Shown here in pieces: positions 8,219 to 14,581 of a stretch of 22,174 nt of DNA. Location of the stretch: positions 1 to 22,174 of IMG/VR virus record IMGVR_UViG_3300009181_000387. One strand, written 5' to 3'. The position numbers and the translations under genes are program-made. Each line of letters opens with the position of its first letter. Within the stretch, counting starts at the first letter, position 1. The notes under the pieces were generated by a model. It saw only the letters and a program-made list of their open reading frames with translations. It did not search any database and was not told where the DNA came from. This stretch comes from a virus.

Positions 8219-9382
8219 ATGGCAGATTTTTCGTTAACTACCCTCTTTGTAGTACCAGTAGGAAATACACTTCCTAGCTCTGGATCTACACAAGACTTGA
8301 CCGCTGGTCAATTTGGGCTGTTTCGTAGTGATTACACAGTGGCTACCGCTGGTAACATTGCAGCATCCCCTTATTTTTATGCAACTCAAGGTAGAACAAA
8401 CACTTATTTACAAGGCTCTAAAAGATCTGATAAGATCAAAGGATGTCCTAGTGGATCTGGATGTAGTTCAAATGTAACAGAATGGTATAAAGTTGTATGC
8501 AACCCTGTTGCTGCTAACCAAGTAACTGAAGTGGGTAATTTCACTGTTAAACCAGGAGAAGTTATAACACTAACTTTACGTGCTTTTTCTAGCTACATTA
8601 ACACCTTGTATTTCAATGGTTTCACACGTTCAGTAACAGTGAATGCTCCATGCCTAGAGTGTGGTGGTGATCCTTGTACTGATGTTGATGTACCAGAATT
8701 GATTGATCGTTTGATTTATCAATTAGAATTAAAAGCTCCAGGTAACAATCCTGACAACATTTCCTTTAGCACTTTCTATCAGTTCCAACGTGTTGGTAAT
8801 GATGCTTCTGCTAAATTAGTTATCTCTGGTAAACCACTAACTCAATATGGACAACCATGTGATGTTGCTGCTTTCCCTTGGGAGTATGACCGTATGTGGT
8901 TCCGTACCTTTATTTATTCTGGTCCTGCTACCACTGCTGACTTCATTGTATTTGATCCTTGTAATTTAGTTGCTGAACCTGTAGTTACTCAACGTGCAAC
9001 TTATGTATCTGGTAGCTCTGCAGAGATTCAACAATTAGAAAAGAACTTCTACAGCTATCAAGCTGGTTATTTGAAGCATCTTTACAGAATGGTTGGTTAT
9101 AATGAAAACTTTGAAAGCTGGGTAACTGATGGTACTTCATATACCACTTATTACATTAAGTTTAATGAGTATGATAAATCAGCTTACCAATGGGGTGATT
9201 ACATCATGGAAGATAGCACAATAATTATTGCTGTTCCTTGTGGTGAAACCTCTGGAATTGAAGCGGTATTAACAGCAGCATTAGGTACTCCAGTTAATGA
9301 TAGTGGTGACACTACTGTTACAACTAGTACAACTACTACTGTATGGCCTTCTACTTCAACAACAACTACTTTGATTCCATAA
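8219..9382 (+). CDS. Abundant structural protein with Thr-rich tail (auxiliary capsid candidate)
   Basis: The 387-residue protein is beta-rich, with several Cys residues (GCPSGSGCSS, PCLECGGDPCTD) and no transmembrane segment. It ends in a Thr/Ser tract at residues 365-384 (DTTVTTSTTTTVWPSTSTTT), probably an extended exposed stalk. Arg codons are 8 CGT against 3 AGA, a bias otherwise seen in the capsid gene, and the A-rich leader ending AAAACAAA resembles the capsid leader. Both predict high expression, so an auxiliary capsid or head-decoration protein is my leading guess; a major tail component is the alternative. A hairpin terminator follows. Similar proteins sit beside the capsid genes of Bacteroidota phages, but I cannot name the fold. 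Confidence 0.6.
   Translation: MADFSLTTLFVVPVGNTLPSSGSTQDLTAGQFGLFRSDYTVATAGNIAASPYFYATQGRTNTYLQGSKRSDKIKGCPSGSGCSSNVTEWYKVVCNPVAANQVTEVGNFTVKPGEVITLTLRAFSSYINTLYFNGFTRSVTVNAPCLECGGDPCTDVDVPELIDRLIYQLELKAPGNNPDNISFSTFYQFQRVGNDASAKLVISGKPLTQYGQPCDVAAFPWEYDRMWFRTFIYSGPATTADFIVFDPCNLVAEPVVTQRATYVSGSSAEIQQLEKNFYSYQAGYLKHLYRMVGYNENFESWVTDGTSYTTYYIKFNEYDKSAYQWGDYIMEDSTIIIAVPCGETSGIEAVLTAALGTPVNDSGDTTVTTSTTTTVWPSTSTTTTLIP
9311..9370 (+). repeat. Thr/Ser codon tract, C-terminus of 387-residue protein
   Basis: About 20 codons are dominated by ACT/ACA with interspersed Ser, encoding the Thr-rich end. It is one of seven such tracts in the window. Confidence 0.85.
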
Positions 9383-9407
9383 GAAGAAAGTAGTTATTAT
9401 ATAACCT

Positions 9408-9457
9408 ATGCCAGAGGGTGAGAGGATTAATTCTCAAATCCTCTGGCATTATTATTT
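9408..9457 (+). terminator. Rho-independent terminator hairpin
   Basis: ATGCCAGAGG (9408-9417) pairs perfectly with CCTCTGGCAT (9440-9449). An inner stem TGAGA/TCTCA (9419-9423 with 9432-9436) continues it, and TATTATTTT follows on the + strand. The fold closes the unit ending with the 387-residue protein. It also shows that the GTG at 9418 is not a start for the next gene. Confidence 0.75.
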
Positions 9458-9465
9458 TAAAGAAT

Positions 9466-10026
9466 ATGACTTTAGATATACTGGTAATACCTACTTATAA
9501 CACATATACATTAGGAATTGCAGATGCTTCAACGTATGATACAGATCCTCCTGTTGTCACTGCTCCAACAATAGAAATTACTATTCCTGGATTTGCTACA
9601 CCTGTGTTTCTACCATTTGTAGTAAATGATTTTAATATATTTAATTCAACATCATTAGGACTTAGTGGTGTAGGAGATCCATTAATTCCTTTACCAGATG
9701 GTATATACTATTTGAGATATACAGTTTCTCCTGCATATATAAATTATGTAGAGAAGAACATTATGCGTACAGAATTAATACAAGAAAAGTTTGATAGTGC
9801 TTTTATGAAGCTTGATATGATGGAATGTGATCTTGCTATTAAAACACAATCAAAAGTGAATTTAAATAGTATATACTATATGATATCAGGATCTATAGCT
9901 GCAGCAAATAACTGTGCTATAGACACAGCTAACACATTGTATATACAAGCAAATAATATGTTGAATAACTTTATAAGAAACAACTGTGGTTGTTCTGGTA
10001 ATAATTATCAAATCAACTTTGTTTAA
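9466..10026 (+). CDS. Conserved structural protein of Bacteroidota phages, probable tail-associated
   Basis: Starting at ATG 9466 gives 186 residues. The upstream in-frame GTG at 9418 lies in the terminator hairpin and is rejected. Residues 1-90 look beta-rich (APTIEITIPGF, LPLPDGIYYLRYTVSPAY style), and residues about 95-170 form a helical part with YVEKNIMRTELIQEKFDSAF and LDMMECDLAIKTQSKVNLNS. The tail has two close Cys in NNCGCSGNNY. I recognise the combination of 'PDGIYYLRYTVSP' with 'KLDMMECD' as recurring in Bacteroidota phage virion modules, but no function is known to me. It is immediately followed by a 44-residue Cys-rich gene and an 88-residue gene; the three probably act together. 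Confidence 0.65.
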   Translation: MTLDILVIPTYNTYTLGIADASTYDTDPPVVTAPTIEITIPGFATPVFLPFVVNDFNIFNSTSLGLSGVGDPLIPLPDGIYYLRYTVSPAYINYVEKNIMRTELIQEKFDSAFMKLDMMECDLAIKTQSKVNLNSIYYMISGSIAAANNCAIDTANTLYIQANNMLNNFIRNNCGCSGNNYQINFV

Positions 10027-10027
10027 A

Positions 10028-10162
10028 ATGGCAAACTGTAAAAACTGTAGAGCTAAGGTGGGATGTGGTTGTCAATTAATTAATGGCTTATGTTCAGCAT
10101 GTAACTATGCTGTTCAGCAAGCAGCTAAACTAGCTAAAGATGTTATCGCCAAGATTAACTAA
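10028..10162 (+). CDS. Small Cys-rich protein (44 residues), possible metal-binding
   Basis: An ATG one base after the upstream stop opens a 44-codon gene reading MANCKNCRAKVGCGCQLING, then LCSACNYAVQQAAKLAKDVI and AKIN. Three Cys pairs (C-x2-C, C-x-C, C-x2-C) in 26 residues suggest one zinc site or a disulphide-linked knot, followed by an amphipathic helix. Its place between two structural genes, and its 23-base overlap with the next gene, argue that it is real and translated. The Cys spacing resembles a small zinc ribbon but is too short to assign. It may be a minor virion component or an assembly helper. Confidence 0.6.
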   Translation: MANCKNCRAKVGCGCQLINGLCSACNYAVQQAAKLAKDVIAKIN

Positions 10163-10406
10163 CTGTATAGAATGTGCAAGCATTCCTGTGTTACTAAAAG
10201 ATATTGATGCAAAGCTAACAGAGTTGGCTAAGATTCAATATAATAATATTATATTTTCTATGAACTATAACCTTGGGTGTAGTCCAATTGGTGATCTATT
10301 AAATTACAAAAGAATATTAACATATAAGTATTGTAATCCAGATTATGCTAAATCCTACACTGTAAAAAGAATAGCTAGTAGAGTTAAACTTTTAATTCAT
10401 AAATAA
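10140..10406 (+). CDS. Small conserved virion-module protein (88 residues)
   Basis: The 88-residue product starts inside the preceding small gene (23-base overlap). The N-terminus has C-x2-C (TNCIECASIPVLLKDIDAKL). The 'DIDAKL' segment recalls the LQKIDAKL of the protein at 11616-11924, although the surrounding sequence differs. The C-terminal half, with DLLNYKRILTYKYCNPDYAK and RIASRVKLLIHK, is a pattern I have seen in short proteins of Bacteroidota phage tail modules. The function is unknown. The order 186-residue, Cys-rich, 88-residue gene implies a functional set. The overlap suggests reinitiation or coupling. Confidence 0.6.
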   Translation: MLSPRLTNCIECASIPVLLKDIDAKLTELAKIQYNNIIFSMNYNLGCSPIGDLLNYKRILTYKYCNPDYAKSYTVKRIASRVKLLIHK

Positions 10407-10414
10407 CTTATAAA

Positions 10415-11596
10415 ATGTCAGAAACCACCACTACTACTACTTCTAGTACTAGTACCACTTCTACTACTACTTCTACCACCACCACAGCATATCACAGTTC
10501 TTGTGATGCTTGTTATAATGGTTGTGTATCAGTAACTCCTGATGCGTGTGTTAGATATACAGGAATTGATTATCCTGCTTTAGATATTGTTACAGGAGAT
10601 TCATTACTTACTATAGAAAATATATTGATTAATAATGTTATCTCTTTTTTAGATGGAACAGGTATTAATATCACTATAGATCCTTCATACTATTGCGAAC
10701 TTGTTAGCCAATATTTAGTAGATACTCCAATTCCTACAGTGCCTCAATTGTTTAGTGCTTTAGTAAGAGCTGCTTGTAGTTTACAAGCTCAAGTAACAGC
10801 AATTGATGAAACACTAGCTATATTAAATGCTGATTATGATGTAGACTGCTTAACTGGTGTAACAGACTCTAGTGATACACATGCTGTATTACAAGCTGTT
10901 ATAACAAAGCTTTGTTTAGTAAGTGCTAACCTAGATGCATTTGAAATCTATGCAGATGTTACGTATGTAAAACTTGCTGATTTAAATGCCCTAATAGCTG
11001 CTTATTTATCTAGTCAACTTCCTTCTACACAACAATATGTAAAGATGATTCCTTACGCTGCTATAGAGTATTATGGACCATTGACAAACTTTGATGGTAC
11101 AGGTGCTGGTATAAGTGCATTAGGATGGGATAAGGTGTATCTATGTAATGGTTCAAATGGCACTCCTGATAAAAGAGGAAGAGTTGGTGTTGGTGCAATA
11201 TTTGATGTACCAGGTGGTCCATTATCTTCTGTTGTAAATCCTATATATGCTGGTAATCCAAATTATGATCTTGGAGATTTAGTTGGTGCAAATACAGTGG
11301 GATTAAATGTTTCACAACTACCTAGTCATACACATACAGCAACATCAAGTGCTTCTTCAGCAGTTACTGATCCTGGACATACACACTATGCAGGACATAC
11401 TCCTGATCAATGGGGAGGAAGTGGTACTATTGGTATTACTACTAATAGCCCTCAGAATGTATTAACAACATCATCATACACAAATATCACTGTAGCAACT
11501 ACAGTGAATGTAAGTAATGGTAATACTGGTAGTGGTGAGAATCATGCAAATATTCAACCTGTTATTGCTGCATATTATATAATGTATATTCCTTAA
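10415..11596 (+). CDS. Tail fibre/collar protein with T4 gp12-like tip
   Basis: This 393-residue fibre-like protein starts with a Thr/Ser tract (residues 4-24). A Cys-containing adapter follows (SCDACYNGCVSVTPDACVRY, then LDIVTGDSLLTIENIL), then a helical, repetitive shaft-like middle (SALVRAACSLQAQVTAID). From about residue 235 it resembles phage tail-collar domains: W-D-K-V-Y-L-C-N-G, then DKRGRVGVG (252-260), then His motifs PSHTHT (303-308) and PGHTHYAGH (320-328), and a closing NIQPVIAAYYIMYIP. In T4 gp12 the HxH motif binds zinc in the trimeric tip, and the closing 'N-x-(Q/P)-P-x-x-x-x-x-Y-x-(I/M)' is typical. It is a candidate receptor-binding protein. The 'DIVTG' adapter is shared with the next gene. 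Confidence 0.75.
   Translation: MSETTTTTTSSTSTTSTTTSTTTTAYHSSCDACYNGCVSVTPDACVRYTGIDYPALDIVTGDSLLTIENILINNVISFLDGTGINITIDPSYYCELVSQYLVDTPIPTVPQLFSALVRAACSLQAQVTAIDETLAILNADYDVDCLTGVTDSSDTHAVLQAVITKLCLVSANLDAFEIYADVTYVKLADLNALIAAYLSSQLPSTQQYVKMIPYAAIEYYGPLTNFDGTGAGISALGWDKVYLCNGSNGTPDKRGRVGVGAIFDVPGGPLSSVVNPIYAGNPNYDLGDLVGANTVGLNVSQLPSHTHTATSSASSAVTDPGHTHYAGHTPDQWGGSGTIGITTNSPQNVLTTSSYTNITVATTVNVSNGNTGSGENHANIQPVIAAYYIMYIP
10424..10486 (+). repeat. Thr/Ser codon tract, N-terminus of collar protein
   Basis: Twenty-one codons encode only Thr and Ser, using ACC, ACT and TCT/AGT mixed. The mixed synonymous codons suggest selection on the protein rather than simple slippage. Confidence 0.85.
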
Positions 11597-11615
11597 TATT
11601 ATAAATTAACTATAA

Positions 11616-11924
11616 ATGGCTTGCCTACCTGGAACTCCATGTTATAATGCTTACTATCATCCAAGTGAAAACTGTGGATGTAGTGAATGTGTAATCACAT
11701 CTAATAATGTAACATATAGTGGTCCTAACCTACCAAATACAGATATTGTTACAGGAGAGTGTCTTACAACATCATTACAAAAGATAGATGCTAAATTAGA
11801 TCCTACAGCACTTGCTCATGAAGTTTTAGCAACAATAGCATTGAGTCCTTCTCTATCCTTATTATTTTGTACGTTAGTAAGTAATTGTACATCAACTACT
11901 ACTACCACTACAACAACTCCTTAA
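11616..11924 (+). CDS. Small adapter-like fibre protein with Thr tail
   Basis: This 102-residue protein has a Cys-rich start (CLPGTPCYNAYYHPSENCGC), then VTYSGPNLPNTDIVTGECLT and LQKIDAKLD, a short helical segment, and a C-terminal Thr tract at residues 92-101. The 'Y-(S/T)-G-x-(D/N)-x-P-x-x-D-I-V-T-G' block matches the adapter of the collar protein (YTGIDYPALDIVTGDSL). I think of this block as a fibre attachment or oligomerisation unit in Bacteroidota phages. The gene looks like the collar protein's front end without the shaft and tip. It could be a separate decoration protein or the leftover of a fibre gene. Confidence 0.6.
   Translation: MACLPGTPCYNAYYHPSENCGCSECVITSNNVTYSGPNLPNTDIVTGECLTTSLQKIDAKLDPTALAHEVLATIALSPSLSLLFCTLVSNCTSTTTTTTTTP
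11889..11918 (+). repeat. Thr codon tract, C-terminus of 102-residue protein
   Basis: Ten codons encode Thr (one Ser), ending one codon before the stop. Confidence 0.8.
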
Positions 11925-11934
11925 AACCAAACCA

Positions 11935-12420
11935 ATGACAGTATTAATAACATTAACTTTAGCAGGTGCAGATACAGGTCCTTTTGACTTATATTCAGAT
12001 TTAGATGGATACACTACACCTTTTGAAACAGGTGTATCTAAAGCTGCATTACTTGCTGGATATTTATCATCATTAGTTCCTGATGGAACAAGTGGTATTC
12101 TTGTACAATCTACAGGAGTTTGTGATAGAGACTTATTTTTGAATGTTGAAGGTTATCCAACTACAACAACCACTACAAGTTCATCTACTAGCACAACTAC
12201 AACTAGTACATCTACAAGCACTACAACTACAACAACTACAGCACTTCCTTGTACAAACTATTACAACAATACAGAAACTACATATACAATAAATTATGTT
12301 GATTGTCTTGGTGGACCAGCGGTTGTAGGATATGAAATTCCTCCAGGATATGGAGTGTGTGTATCATCAATCAGTGGTGACTATGGATATCTATTAGATC
12401 TAGGCCCCTGTGTTGTATAA
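11935..12420 (+). CDS. Modular decoration protein: TGPF domain, Thr tract, Y-x-D-C domain
   Basis: The 161-residue protein has three clear modules. Residues 1-73 form a small beta domain with LAGADTGPFDLYSDLDG and ILVQSTGVCD. Residues 76-102 are pure Thr/Ser. Residues 106-161 form a Cys-containing domain (CTNYY, INYVDCLGG, GYEIPPGYGVCV, ending LGPCVV). The first module closely matches the N-terminus of the protein at 20936 (LTGAGNRTGPFTIYDDLE, IILQSTGKC). The third matches the C-terminus of the giant protein at 16045 (C-E-N-W, IQYYDC, then C-terminal Cys). No function is known to me. Surface exposure, with the Thr tract as an extended or glycosylated linker, is an inference. It is the last gene before a strong terminator. 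Confidence 0.6.
   Translation: MTVLITLTLAGADTGPFDLYSDLDGYTTPFETGVSKAALLAGYLSSLVPDGTSGILVQSTGVCDRDLFLNVEGYPTTTTTTSSSTSTTTTSTSTSTTTTTTTALPCTNYYNNTETTYTINYVDCLGGPAVVGYEIPPGYGVCVSSISGDYGYLLDLGPCVV
12160..12240 (+). repeat. Thr/Ser codon tract in 161-residue protein
   Basis: Twenty-seven consecutive Thr/Ser codons, alternating ACT and ACA with scattered Ser, form the longest such tract in the window. Confidence 0.85.
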
Positions 12421-12427
12421 TTAATCA

Positions 12428-12457
12428 AAAATCTTGTTTGTTGGTTTACAAGATTTT
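12428..12457 (+). terminator. AT-rich hairpin preceding the main terminator
   Basis: AAAATCTTGT (12428-12437) and ACAAGATTTT (12448-12457) are perfect 10-base complements around a 10-base loop. The right arm ends in TTTT. It abuts the next hairpin, so the two form a tandem stop. Confidence 0.6.
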
Positions 12458-12487
12458 CCCCTTGAGTTTCTACTTAGGGGGTTTTTT
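12458..12487 (+). terminator. Rho-independent terminator with U-tract
   Basis: CCCCT (12458-12462) pairs with AGGGG (12476-12480), extended by inner pairs across a small bulge, and TTTTTT follows at 12482-12487. This is a standard intrinsic terminator. It separates the fibre cluster from the unit starting at 12600. Confidence 0.85.
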
Positions 12488-12497
12488 GTTTAAACTC

Positions 12498-12512
12498 TAA
12501 TCAACTTGATTA
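12498..12512 (+). promoter_or_regulatory. Palindrome, possible operator
   Basis: TAATCAA-C-TTGATTA is a perfect 7-base inverted repeat around one base, about 30 bases upstream of a promoter candidate. Dimeric regulators bind such sites. It could also be a chance palindrome in AT-rich DNA. Confidence 0.3.
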
Positions 12513-12540
12513 AAGTGAATAATCAAATAAGTTAATTAAA

Positions 12541-12573
12541 TTTGGTAGATATCAAAATAAATACCTATCTTTA
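12541..12573 (+). promoter_or_regulatory. Bacteroidota-type promoter candidate for the second structural unit
   Basis: TTTG at 12541-12544 and TATCTTTA at 12566-12573, 21 bases apart, approximate TTTG/TAnnTTTG. The pair lies between a terminator and the start at 12600, where a promoter is expected. One base of the -7 box is off consensus. Confidence 0.4.
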
Positions 12574-12599
12574 CTCTAATTTTAACCAAAAAAGACCAT

Positions 12600-13850
12600 A
12601 TGTCAGAAAACAACAACCTGTTGAACCAGCTTCAACAAATGTTACATTGGAAGAAAAGTAAAAAGTTTTATGCAGAAAAATTAGGAATTACAGAGTTTGA
12701 AATTGATGAGCTGTTATCAGACATCAGAAGAAGAGAGCAGGCTGAAGAAGCTGCTGAGATAGGAAACTACATTAGTGAATTAGAAGATGTAGTGGTTAAG
12801 TTTGAAGAAGATTTAGTTAAAGGAATAGGAGAAATTGTAATCAATACAAAAGAAGAGATTAAAAGCTTGGAAGAGCTTATAGTCAAATGCAAAATAGATA
12901 CAGATAAGTGGGAGATAACTAAATATGTACAGAATTTCTGGGGTAATAGTGATTCACCACACTGGCAGGTTAAAGCTTGGTTAGGTAAAAAGAAGGATGA
13001 ACAAGTGTTTCAAGATTCATTTATTGACTTCCTAGCTTCATATGAACCCATCTCTCAAGAAATAATGAGTCCTAAGTTTGCTTTAAATAAATCTTTTGGC
13101 TCATTAATTATTAATAAACAAGACTCTCATCTAAACAAATATGATATTGATGGAAATAATGACATCAATGAAAGATTAGGAGATATTCTATACAAGGTGG
13201 AATTGATTGCTACACAAGCAGCTCTTTCAAACAATCTAGAGAACATCACATACATTATTGGTTCTGATGAATTTAATAGTGAATACTCAGGAGCTACAAC
13301 CAAAGGAACTCCTCAAACTAATACACATACATATCAACAATCATTTGAATATATATGTAACCATGAGGTGCTAATGATTACAATGTTATTACAATATGCT
13401 GAAAATGTTAATGTTGTATATGTAGCAGGTAATCATGATGAGTATGTAGGTTGGCATATGATTAATTGGTTACAAAGTTATTTCAGAGGAACAGCTAGAT
13501 TAGAATTTGATTGTTCTCCTAAATATAGAAAGTATATAAGTTATGGTATTTCTGCTATGATGTTTAATCATGGAGATGCTATTAAGCCTGCTAAGTTAGC
13601 AGCAATATTCCCAATGGAATTTAAAGATGGTTGGTCTTTTCATAAAAACTTTTACATCTTCACAGGAGATAAGCACCATGAGGTGAGTCACGATTTTAAT
13701 GGTATTAAATTTTACCAAATTCCAGCATTCTCTAATGCTAAAAGTCTTTGGGATGATAAGAATGGTCATGTGATGTCAAAAGCTGAAGTGACTGGATTCT
13801 TAATAGATGAGAATGATGGGATGACAAATATATTCAAACAATACTTATAA
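12600..13850 (+). CDS. HTH-containing calcineurin-like metallophosphoesterase
   Basis: This 416-residue enzyme has two parts. Residues about 17-45 form a helix-turn-helix-like segment (KKFYAEKLGITEFEIDELLS), followed by a charged helical stretch to about 100. From about 165 the metallophosphoesterase motifs appear in order: D-x-H (D175, H177), G-S-D-E-F-N (221-226, a variant of GDxxD/N), GNHDE (277-281), NHGD (323-326) and GDKHHE (356-361, a variant of GHxH). These bind two metal ions in SbcD/Mre11-type nucleases and other phosphoesterases. The substrate is unknown; a role on DNA is plausible given the HTH. It opens the unit behind a terminator and promoter candidate, and its stop overlaps the next start (TAATG). 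Confidence 0.8.
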   Translation: MSENNNLLNQLQQMLHWKKSKKFYAEKLGITEFEIDELLSDIRRREQAEEAAEIGNYISELEDVVVKFEEDLVKGIGEIVINTKEEIKSLEELIVKCKIDTDKWEITKYVQNFWGNSDSPHWQVKAWLGKKKDEQVFQDSFIDFLASYEPISQEIMSPKFALNKSFGSLIINKQDSHLNKYDIDGNNDINERLGDILYKVELIATQAALSNNLENITYIIGSDEFNSEYSGATTKGTPQTNTHTYQQSFEYICNHEVLMITMLLQYAENVNVVYVAGNHDEYVGWHMINWLQSYFRGTARLEFDCSPKYRKYISYGISAMMFNHGDAIKPAKLAAIFPMEFKDGWSFHKNFYIFTGDKHHEVSHDFNGIKFYQIPAFSNAKSLWDDKNGHVMSKAEVTGFLIDENDGMTNIFKQYL

Positions 13851-14581
13851 TGGCAACATTAAGAAAAATGGTTTCAGATGTGCGGTCAATGCACAAGCTT
13901 TTATCAACAGATAATCTTATCACTGATAGAGTGGTGGCATCTGAGATTAAAAACAATACACAATTATTGATTAAACGTGAGACAAACCTCAGAAAGCTTT
14001 GGGCTACTGATACTGTATTTACTACCATCCCTTGTTTAGAGATGATAGAAGTTCCTATTTCTGAGTGTTGTGAATATGTTGATCCTTGTAATGTAGCAAG
14101 AACTAGATTTAAAATTCCTCGTATATCTGAAGGAAACTACCAATATCTTATTCAAGGTGTTTATTCTATAAATGCTATGGGTGGACAGGGTAAGAGATTT
14201 AAAGAGATTACAATCAATAGGTATTTAAATCTATTAAAACTTCCTATTATAAAGAAAGAACAATATTATTGGATAACTAATGGTTATCTCTACATTAATA
14301 ATCCTTTGTTAAAAGCTGTTAGAATAGCTGCTTTCTTTGAAGAAGATGTTCCTAATGAGATTATGTATCCAGAATGTGGATGTGGACCTGGACCTACTGT
14401 AAGCACAGAAGACTGGTGTAAGAATCCATTGGATAAAGAATATGGATGTCCAGGTTATTTAGAAAAACAAGTGCTAGAATTAACATCTCAAAAGTTATTA
14501 TCTACTTATTTCAGAATTAAAACAGATATGACATTTGATGGTGTAGATGGTCAAGCACCAAATGCACAACCAAATCACTAA
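13850..14581 (+). CDS. Connector/ring-like head-tail protein
   Basis: This 243-residue protein is joined to both neighbours by TAATG overlaps. It has a helical N-terminus with LIKRETNLRKLWATDTVFTT, a beta-rich middle (ISEGNYQYLIQGVYSINAMG; YYWITNGYLYINNPLLKAVR), Cys clusters SECCEYVDPCN and PECGCGPGP, and a C-terminal helix YLEKQVLELTSQKLLSTYFR. The pattern 'plain beta domain ending in (V/I)RIAAFFE', followed by that helix, is what I expect of the portal-adjacent ring proteins of crAss-like podoviruses, where an IHF-like gene and another ring gene follow. The C-terminal helix resembles that of the protein at 7459. Function is inferred from context. Confidence 0.6.
   Translation: MATLRKMVSDVRSMHKLLSTDNLITDRVVASEIKNNTQLLIKRETNLRKLWATDTVFTTIPCLEMIEVPISECCEYVDPCNVARTRFKIPRISEGNYQYLIQGVYSINAMGGQGKRFKEITINRYLNLLKLPIIKKEQYYWITNGYLYINNPLLKAVRIAAFFEEDVPNEIMYPECGCGPGPTVSTEDWCKNPLDKEYGCPGYLEKQVLELTSQKLLSTYFRIKTDMTFDGVDGQAPNAQPNH

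Noticed and set aside
9418-9465. Upstream GTG start for the 186-residue protein
   Set aside because: It lies in the stem of a terminator hairpin; ATG 9466 gives a better start after the hairpin.
10415-11596. Diversity-generating retroelement target in the collar protein
   Set aside because: No reverse transcriptase or template-like repeat of the tip region is visible in the window; a copy outside cannot be excluded.
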